From contig CAMLMF010000226.1 in the NCBI GenBank assembly GCA_946480995.1, forward strand, positions 1-5,049: DNA of 5,049 nt, in the 5' to 3' direction. Under the pieces are notes generated by a model. The model saw nothing but the letters and a program-made list of their open reading frames with translations. It searched no databases and was not told the origin of the DNA. Below, one piece after another: positions 1 through 5,049 of this stretch; position 1 is the stretch's first letter; each line of letters begins with the position of its first letter. This stretch comes from an uncultured Bdellovibrio sp. Its GTDB lineage: Bacteria > Bdellovibrionota > Bdellovibrionia > Bdellovibrionales > Bdellovibrionaceae. The position numbers and the translations under genes are program-made.

Positions 1-3000
1 TTCCTCCGGGGGCGAAAGTCAGCTTGGTGTGGTCGACAAAAGTTTTGTCAGCCAAAGGTTTAGCGTCCCCGGCGAATGAAAATTTTGAATTCACAGTTGT
101 TCGTCCGTTTGTGGCTGAATTTGGTTGTCAACGTGAGGGTCCGAATAAACCGTGCGTTCCTTTGATGGATATGTATCTAAGTTTAAGTGCGGAAATTTCT
201 GCCTCGGATGCAAAGAAGATTTACCTGGAGGGAGCAGATAAGAAAAAAATCTTTCCCAAAGACTTAGAAGATAAAAGCAACAAAGACAATGTTAGCGCGA
301 TTTACTTCAAAGGCCCCTTTGAACCCAACAACACATTTCAAGTTTCTGTACCGAAGGGCTTAAAAGATTCAGAAGGTCGTCCTTTATCGAATGAAAATAA
401 ATTTCCTTTAAGTATTAAAACAGGTGAAAACCCAGTCTTACTTAAGTTCGCAGCGAATTTCGGCATTGTTGAGGCAGGTCCTGAGGCGGCTGTGGCCGTA
501 ACTATGCGCCGAGTGGAAAAGTCTTTGCAAGCACAGTTCTTCGGCTGGACGGGGCAGTTGACGGCGGCAAACTTTAAACAAATTTTGCAAAATTTAAATG
601 AAGTGAATGTAAATTCCTATGGAGAAGAGCGCTCCAAAGTTTTTGCAAAACTAAATCGCAAGCAAATAAAAATTCAAAAGCCAGGAAAAATTTCTGATAC
701 AGAAGTTGTCGGTATTCCACTAAAAGAAAAAGGTTTCTATGTCTTAGAGATGGAAAGTCCCCTTTTAGGGCAAGGTCTTTTAGATAAAAAGGCCCCGTAT
801 TATGTAAGAACGGCGGCCTTGGTTACGGACATGGCTTTGCACCTTAAATATACCGACCAAGAAGCGTGGGTGTGGGCTACCGAATTAAAATCGGCAAAAG
901 TCATTCCCGGTGCGACAGTCAGTATTTACAATCTTAAAGGCGATAAAGTTGTCCAGGGAACGACAGATGCTCGTGGCTTAGCGTACTTCCAATTTGCTAA
1001 ACCTCATGAGCAATGGCCAAAGGACGACAGTCGTTCATTCTATGGCGGATTTTTTGCCGTTGTTGAAAAAAACAACGACTTCACTTTCACGCACACCTCG
1101 TGGAATCAAGGCATTGAACCTTGGCGCTATCAGTTGGGCTATGCAAATCGCGAAGCCCATTTGGGCCACGCCATTTTAGACCGTACGTTATTTAGACCAG
1201 AAGAAACGTTATCTGCTAAAATTATTCTAAGAAAAGACGAAGGAAAAGGCTTAAGCTTGCCATCGGCACAGAATTGGCCAAGCACTTTAACGATCACTCA
1301 TGATTCAGGGTTGCAGTCATTCAAGGTGCCATTGGCCTGGAATAAAACTTCAGGTGTGGCTTTGGTGAAATGGCCCTTGCCAGCGGGTGCAAAGCTCGGC
1401 AATTGGTCTTTGACTCTTGTTAATGAAAAACCTGCGATGACGATCGACGTTGGCGGTTTTTCTGTAGAAAACTTCCGCGTGCCCTTAGTGCAAGTGCGCG
1501 TCGGGGCTCCGAAGCCAATTTTTGTTCTGGATTCAACGGTGCCAGTGCAAGTTACGGGGACGTATTTCTCTGGAGGTCCCACGGTAGATCTGCCAATGAA
1601 ATTACGCTGGAGTGTTGAGGCTAATTATTTCAATCCAGAAAATGATGACTACAACGACTATACCTTCGCTAACGGTGGCGTTAAAGAAGGTGTGTTTAGA
1701 AGCGGCGAAGATGAAGGCGCCAGATACATTCCTCAAAGTGGCGTGACAGATTTCAAATTAAATACCAGTGGAGCCGCCACAGTTGACATTAGTAAATTGA
1801 AATATGGTGCAAGTCCGCAGCGTCTGCGGGCTGAAGTGGAATACAAAGATCCCAATGGTGAAATCCAAAGCTCTATTCGTTCTTTCGCGATGTGGCCGTC
1901 ACAAGTCGTTTTGGGTATTAAATCAAAATCGTGGTACGCGAAGCAGGAACTTGTAGAGTTCGACACAGTCGCCTTGGATTTACAGCAACGACCGTTGAAA
2001 AATCAAAAAATCCAAGTGGATCTTTATACTAGCAAATACTATTCACACCGCAAACGTCTGGTCGGTGGATTTTACGCTTACGAAGACTTTCGTGAATATA
2101 AAAAAGTCGGCAAGCTTTGCGAAGGTGTGACAAATGATAAGGGACTGTTCTCTTGCGTTGGATCGGCCAAAGTCAGCGGCTCGGTTTTAGCTATTGTCAG
2201 CAGTAAAGATGCGCAAGGTCGTCCGACCATGGCGAATGTCAGCCAGTGGATTACCAAAGCAGGGGAATCTCAATGGTTTGGCTCGGGCGACAATGATCGC
2301 GCAGATTTAATTCCTTTCAAGAAAACTTATGAACCAGGTGAGGTGGCCGAGTTGCAACTGCGTACGCCATTTCCAGAAGCAAAAGTATTAGTAACAGTAG
2401 AAAGAAACGGCGTTCTGTCTTCTGAAGTTGTCGATGTAAAAGGGGAAAATCCAGTCATTCGTGTGCCGATTAAAAAAGAATACGCGCCGAATGTCGTAAT
2501 TTCTGCGTTTGCAATTCGGGGGCGTCTAAATGATCCAAAGCCAACGGCCTTAGTCGACTTAGGCAAGCCCGCATTTAAAATGGGGATGGCCAACATCAAA
2601 GTTGGATGGAAAGAACATACTTTAAAAGTCACCGTCAACAGTGATCGCAAGAAGTATAAGGCACGTGAAAAATCTGTGGTGATCGTGACTGTGAAGGACT
2701 CTAACGGTAAGCCAGCGGCCAAAGGAGAAGTGGCTCTGATTGCGGTGGACGAAGGACTTTTAGAAATTCGGGACAATCATTCTTGGGATATTTTGCCAAG
2801 AATGATGCGTGCTCGCGCACATACGGTCGAAACAGCGACAGCGCAGTCTTTGGTTATCGGCAAGCGGCACTTTGGTTTAAAAGCTGTGGCCGCGGGTGGT
2901 GACGGTGGCGGAGTTTTACGTCGCGAACTTTTCGATACACTTCTTTATTGGAATCCTTCGGTCAAGTTAGATAACAAAGGGGAAGCAAAGGTTGAAATTC

Positions 3001-4880
3001 CTTTGAATGATTCAACCACAAGCTTCCGTATTGTGGCGGTGGCTCAACAAGGCCGGGAACAGTTCGGCACGGGCTGGACGAGCATTCAGTCTTCACAAGA
3101 CGTGATGATCATGCCCGGTCTTTCTGGGGTGGCGCGCGAAGGTGACGAATTCTTTGCGGGTTTCACTGTGCGTAACGCTTCAGATGAAAAACAAAATCTG
3201 ACAATGCGCTTAGATGTCACGCCGAATGTGGGCGAGACGAAAGCGCAGACGATCAGCCTGAACCCTGGGGAAGCTAAAGAGGTTTCATGGAAGGTGAAGG
3301 TGCCGAAGGGAACTTCGTTAAGTTACGTCGTGCGAGCGACCAATGACAAAGGTAAAGCTTTAGACGAAGTAAAAAAATCTCAAAAAATTATTCCTTTGCG
3401 CACGGCCCGTATTTATCAAAGTGAGTGGGGGCCATGGCCCGAATTTAAAAAGGTTTCTTTGAAGCAGCCGGTAACGGCGGATAAAGAGAAAAGTTCTGTT
3501 GTCATAGAGGTCTCTGAAAGCCTGGGTGGTTCCGTAGCGGGTATTAAAGAGTTTTGGAATAACTATCAATTTACTTGTCTAGAGCAGCAAGTGTCCCGCG
3601 CGATCTCTTTAAATGATAAAAAGGCGTGGGAAAAAATTGAAAGTAAGCTGGGTGTTTATATTGATGAAAACGGCTTACTAAAATATATCCCCAATTCAGA
3701 TGCAGACGGCAACGTGGCTTTAACGGCCTATGTATTATCTATTGCTCATGAGGCCGGTTTTTCTTTCAGCGAAGAAAACGAAGCAAAATTACTGGGGGGC
3801 CTTGAGCAATACGCGGAAGGAAAGCTGAAAGAGAAAAACTCTTTCAACCGGGCCGATGACAATCTAAAAAAGGTTTCGGCCTTCGAAGTGCTATCCCGCT
3901 ATCGTCGTTTGAATCAAAGCCTTTTAAGCTCTGTCGACTATCAAGGTGCGAACTGGCCACTTTATGCTTTGGTGGAGTGGTATCAAATTCATCTCTGGGA
4001 AAAGAATATTCCGAATCGCGAAAAGGTTTTAGCAGATGTGGAAGCACAATTGCGCAATCGTTTCTATTTTACTGCTAAGAAACTGCAGTTGCGTTCGGAA
4101 GAGCGTGAAAATATGTCTTGGTTGATGCGCGGCCCGGAAAGTTCTTTTTTACGTTTGATCGGTACGACGTTGGCTGTGCCATCTTGGAAATCGGATGTGC
4201 CAAGATTGTATCAAGGGGTTTTAGCTCGTCAGTCTCAAGGGGCTTGGTTGGTCACAGCGGACAATGCTTGGGGATCTGTGATCATGCGCAAAGTGAAAGC
4301 GGCTTATTCACAAGAAAAAGTACAAGGTCAGATTGTTGCAACCCTGGGTGCGCAAAAAAATTCGTACGATTGGACGAAGGGTCCTGATGGAATGATGGAG
4401 ATTCCATGGCAGCAAGCAGAGTCCGATCTGACTTTCGCGCAACAAGGAGCTGGAAAACCTTGGATCACGGCTTCATACAAGACGGCAATGCCTGTAACGA
4501 AGGAAACTTTCGCAGGCTTTAATATCAAAAAAACCATTACGCCGAAAGAACAAAAAGTTAAAGGCCGCTGGAGTGTTGGAGATACAGCGACAGTGCAATT
4601 GAAAGTCAGCGCAAAAACGGGACAAAGTTGGGTGGTCGTTGAAGATCCTATCCCCGCAGGCGCAAGTATCGTGACACATTCGTGGGCAACCGCGGTAGAA
4701 AGAAAAGAAGAACTGATTCGTTTTTATTTAAATTGGTTCGAAGGGCCTGAGACAGTTCTTGAATACACCGTACGCTTTAACCAAGTCGGAACGTACTTGT
4801 TGCCAGCATCCCGTGTAGAGGCTATGTACAGTCCGGATATTTTTGCAGAACTTCCTGAAAGTACTTGGACTGTTCAGTAA
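1..4880 (+). CDS. Bacterial alpha-2-macroglobulin family protein (YfhM/MagD-like protease trap), 5'-partial
   Basis: This is a large secreted protease inhibitor of the cell envelope. A protease cuts the bait, and the protein then changes shape and binds it covalently through a thioester. The frame is open leftwards to base 3 (residues PPGAKVS precede the TTG at 24), so the true start and any signal peptide or lipobox lie outside the window. Numbering from that TTG, the visible 1618 residues hold: Ig-like domains with a C35/C44 pair; a macroglobulin domain at about 265-370; an MG2/A2M_N-type domain near 376-485 with LDRTLFRPEE (family YRPGE); further MG domains to 755; a bait-region domain at about 760-915; the core motif LFDTLLYWNPSV (969-980) through FRIVAVA (1001-1007); CLEQ at 1185-1188; ADNAWG (1412-1417) late in the thioester domain; and a C-terminal MG domain with DPIPAGA (1541-1547) and RVEAMYSP (1597-1604). 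No frameshift or internal stop is seen. It sits directly upstream of a pbpC-like gene. Family assignment is firm; the physiological substrate is unknown. Confidence 0.96.
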   Translation, partial: PPGAKVSLVWSTKVLSAKGLASPANENFEFTVVRPFVAEFGCQREGPNKPCVPLMDMYLSLSAEISASDAKKIYLEGADKKKIFPKDLEDKSNKDNVSAIYFKGPFEPNNTFQVSVPKGLKDSEGRPLSNENKFPLSIKTGENPVLLKFAANFGIVEAGPEAAVAVTMRRVEKSLQAQFFGWTGQLTAANFKQILQNLNEVNVNSYGEERSKVFAKLNRKQIKIQKPGKISDTEVVGIPLKEKGFYVLEMESPLLGQGLLDKKAPYYVRTAALVTDMALHLKYTDQEAWVWATELKSAKVIPGATVSIYNLKGDKVVQGTTDARGLAYFQFAKPHEQWPKDDSRSFYGGFFAVVEKNNDFTFTHTSWNQGIEPWRYQLGYANREAHLGHAILDRTLFRPEETLSAKIILRKDEGKGLSLPSAQNWPSTLTITHDSGLQSFKVPLAWNKTSGVALVKWPLPAGAKLGNWSLTLVNEKPAMTIDVGGFSVENFRVPLVQVRVGAPKPIFVLDSTVPVQVTGTYFSGGPTVDLPMKLRWSVEANYFNPENDDYNDYTFANGGVKEGVFRSGEDEGARYIPQSGVTDFKLNTSGAATVDISKLKYGASPQRLRAEVEYKDPNGEIQSSIRSFAMWPSQVVLGIKSKSWYAKQELVEFDTVALDLQQRPLKNQKIQVDLYTSKYYSHRKRLVGGFYAYEDFREYKKVGKLCEGVTNDKGLFSCVGSAKVSGSVLAIVSSKDAQGRPTMANVSQWITKAGESQWFGSGDNDRADLIPFKKTYEPGEVAELQLRTPFPEAKVLVTVERNGVLSSEVVDVKGENPVIRVPIKKEYAPNVVISAFAIRGRLNDPKPTALVDLGKPAFKMGMANIKVGWKEHTLKVTVNSDRKKYKAREKSVVIVTVKDSNGKPAAKGEVALIAVDEGLLEIRDNHSWDILPRMMRARAHTVETATAQSLVIGKRHFGLKAVAAGGDGGGVLRRELFDTLLYWNPSVKLDNKGEAKVEIPLNDSTTSFRIVAVAQQGREQFGTGWTSIQSSQDVMIMPGLSGVAREGDEFFAGFTVRNASDEKQNLTMRLDVTPNVGETKAQTISLNPGEAKEVSWKVKVPKGTSLSYVVRATNDKGKALDEVKKSQKIIPLRTARIYQSEWGPWPEFKKVSLKQPVTADKEKSSVVIEVSESLGGSVAGIKEFWNNYQFTCLEQQVSRAISLNDKKAWEKIESKLGVYIDENGLLKYIPNSDADGNVALTAYVLSIAHEAGFSFSEENEAKLLGGLEQYAEGKLKEKNSFNRADDNLKKVSAFEVLSRYRRLNQSLLSSVDYQGANWPLYALVEWYQIHLWEKNIPNREKVLADVEAQLRNRFYFTAKKLQLRSEERENMSWLMRGPESSFLRLIGTTLAVPSWKSDVPRLYQGVLARQSQGAWLVTADNAWGSVIMRKVKAAYSQEKVQGQIVATLGAQKNSYDWTKGPDGMMEIPWQQAESDLTFAQQGAGKPWITASYKTAMPVTKETFAGFNIKKTITPKEQKVKGRWSVGDTATVQLKVSAKTGQSWVVVEDPIPAGASIVTHSWATAVERKEELIRFYLNWFEGPETVLEYTVRFNQVGTYLLPASRVEAMYSPDIFAELPESTWTVQ
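2775..2921 (+). other. Predicted bait region of the A2M protein
   Basis: Residues about 918-966 lie between the conserved strand ending ALIAVDEGLLEI (905-916) and the conserved LFDTLLYWNP motif (969-978). This is where the protease-sensitive bait sits in A2Ms. The segment holds basic sites (PRMMRARAH at 925-933, GKRH at 946-949, RR at 966-967) and a flexible glycine-rich stretch (AAGGDGGG at 956-963). Position is assigned from the flanking motifs; exact limits and the proteases that cut here are inferred. Confidence 0.7.
3486..4493 (+). other. Thioester (TED-like) domain region of the A2M protein
   Basis: Residues about 1155-1490 are mostly helical in character and start just before CLEQ. 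They include VALTAYVLSIAHEAG (1231-1245), which matches the family's LTAYV helix, and LARQSQGAWLVTADNAWG (1400-1417), which resembles the W-x-T-x-x-NAW signature near the end of this domain. The domain carries the thioester and swings outward after bait cleavage in characterised homologs. Limits are approximate, judged from motifs. Confidence 0.8.
3576..3587 (+). other. Thioester motif CLEQ of the A2M protein
   Basis: The codons TGT CTA GAG CAG encode C1185-L-E-Q1188. In A2M and complement proteins the Cys thiol and the Gln side chain form an internal thioester that bonds covalently to the trapped protease. Both residues are present, so this copy is predicted to be of the thioester-bearing class. 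The flank is YQFT before the Cys and QVSRAIS after it, compared with YPYG before the Cys in E. coli YfhM. Confidence 0.93.
4506..4877 (+). other. C-terminal macroglobulin domain (bMG10-like) of the A2M protein
   Basis: Residues about 1495-1618 form a beta-rich terminal domain. Recognisable family blocks are GRWSVGD (1514-1520), WVVVEDPIPAGA (1536-1547), VLEYTVRFNQVGTYLLPASR (1578-1597) and VEAMYSPDIFAELPES (1598-1613). The equivalent domain in E. coli YfhM ends with a similar VESMYVP block. The protein finishes on a normal C-terminus, so the 3' end of the gene is complete. Confidence 0.82.
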
Positions 4881-4884
4881 AGGA
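4879..4884 (+). promoter_or_regulatory. Ribosome binding site of the pbpC-like gene, overlapping the A2M stop codon
   Basis: AAAGGA shares two bases with the TAA stop at 4878-4880. It ends 7 bases before the TTG at 4892, a normal Shine-Dalgarno spacing, but only 1 base before the GTG at 4886. This decides the start in favour of TTG 4892. The overlap suggests ribosomes finishing the A2M gene reinitiate on the next gene. Confidence 0.72.
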
Positions 4885-4891
4885 CGTGAGA

Positions 4892-5049
4892 TTGAAGAAG
4901 ACAGCGCTGGTTGGATTTGTTTTGGGGGGAGCTCTTGCATGTGTGGGAGCTTTTTATGGGATGGCGGTGAGCAAGCTGCCTGCGCTGCAGACCTATAGTG
5001 CAGTACAAAGCTCTTATCAAAGCTCGGAGCTATTTTTACTTGATCGCGA
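4892..5049 (+). CDS. pbpC: N-terminus of penicillin-binding protein 1C-like peptidoglycan synthase, 3'-partial
   Basis: Only 52 complete codons are visible before the window ends. The product begins with KK after the start, then one hydrophobic segment at about residues 5-26 (ALVGFVLGG to YGMAV). This fits the single N-terminal anchor of a bitopic inner-membrane PBP. Next comes KLPALQTYSAVQSSYQSSEL and then FLLDR at 48-52. The SY-x-x-SE-x-x-LLDR pattern resembles the segment just before the transglycosylase domain in proteobacterial PBP1C proteins. Catalytic motifs lie outside the window. TTG 4892 is chosen for its RBS spacing; GTG 4886 and TTG 4865 are in-frame alternatives, a TGA at 4856-4858 blocks anything further upstream, and the first in-frame ATG (4961) would remove most of the anchor. 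Gene order after an A2M gene strongly supports PbpC. In the known pair it repairs peptidoglycan alongside the protease trap. Confidence 0.82.
   Translation, partial: MKKTALVGFVLGGALACVGAFYGMAVSKLPALQTYSAVQSSYQSSELFLLDR

Noticed and set aside
24..26. TTG as the true start of the A2M gene
   Set aside because: The frame is open upstream to the window edge, no well-placed Shine-Dalgarno is seen, and the product would lack an export signal expected for this family.
2327..2776. 149-codon open frame on the minus strand
   Set aside because: It lies wholly inside the A2M coding sequence, shows no recognisable domain and has no credible independent context. The other short open frames inside the A2M gene, on both strands, were rejected for the same reason.
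4728..4940. 70-codon minus-strand open frame spanning the gene junction
   Set aside because: It overlaps the A2M 3' end and the PbpC-like start, both well supported on the plus strand, and its product resembles no known protein.
4931..4942. Possible lipobox (ALAC) in the PbpC-like N-terminus
   Set aside because: The position three before the Cys is Ala rather than Leu/Val/Ile, the hydrophobic stretch continues past the Cys, and PBP1C proteins are anchored by a membrane helix rather than by lipid.
4922..4956. Repeated GGGAGCT near a run of T, considered as a terminator or attenuator
   Set aside because: The copies are direct, not inverted, so they form no strong stem, and the stretch encodes the membrane anchor of the second gene.
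5006..5025. Direct repeat CAAAGCTC at 5006-5013 and 5018-5025
   Set aside because: It encodes a repeated Gln-Ser-Ser around a Tyr in the PbpC-like protein. An 8-base repeat in coding sequence is within chance and shows no regulatory context.

Overview
The window is almost entirely one very long plus-strand gene, cut off at the left edge, followed at once by the first codons of a second plus-strand gene, cut off at the right edge. Positions 1-4880 encode most of a bacterial alpha-2-macroglobulin (A2M), a large periplasmic or surface protease trap of the YfhM/MagD type. Positions 4892-5049 encode the N-terminus of what looks like penicillin-binding protein 1C (PbpC). The only intergenic sequence is an 11-base gap, and the second gene's ribosome binding site overlaps the stop codon of the first.

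A2M and PbpC form a known gene pair in many Gram-negative bacteria (yfhM-pbpC in Escherichia coli). The accepted model is that the A2M captures proteases that breach the outer membrane, while PbpC repairs peptidoglycan after a breach. Tight spacing on one strand suggests co-transcription and probably translational coupling. No promoter, terminator, RNA gene, CRISPR array, insertion sequence or attachment site is visible.

Layout, using residue numbers counted from the TTG at position 24 (a reference point, not a true start): N-terminal Ig-like domains (about 1-260), macroglobulin domains (about 265-755), bait-region domain and bait segment (about 760-966), the A2M core strand motif (about 967-1055), the thioester domain with an intact CLEQ at 1185-1188, and a C-terminal macroglobulin domain (about 1495-1618). 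The reading frame is open and unbroken from the left edge to the TAA at 4878.

The organism is a Gram-negative bacterium with moderate GC and a mix of TTT/TTA/AAA-type and GC-type codons. The protein style, together with a lysine-rich composition, would suit a Bdellovibrio-like delta-proteobacterial lineage. This is an impression from composition and remembered homologs, not a demonstrated assignment. I see no sign of an undescribed system; the points of interest are variations inside a known A2M/PbpC module.
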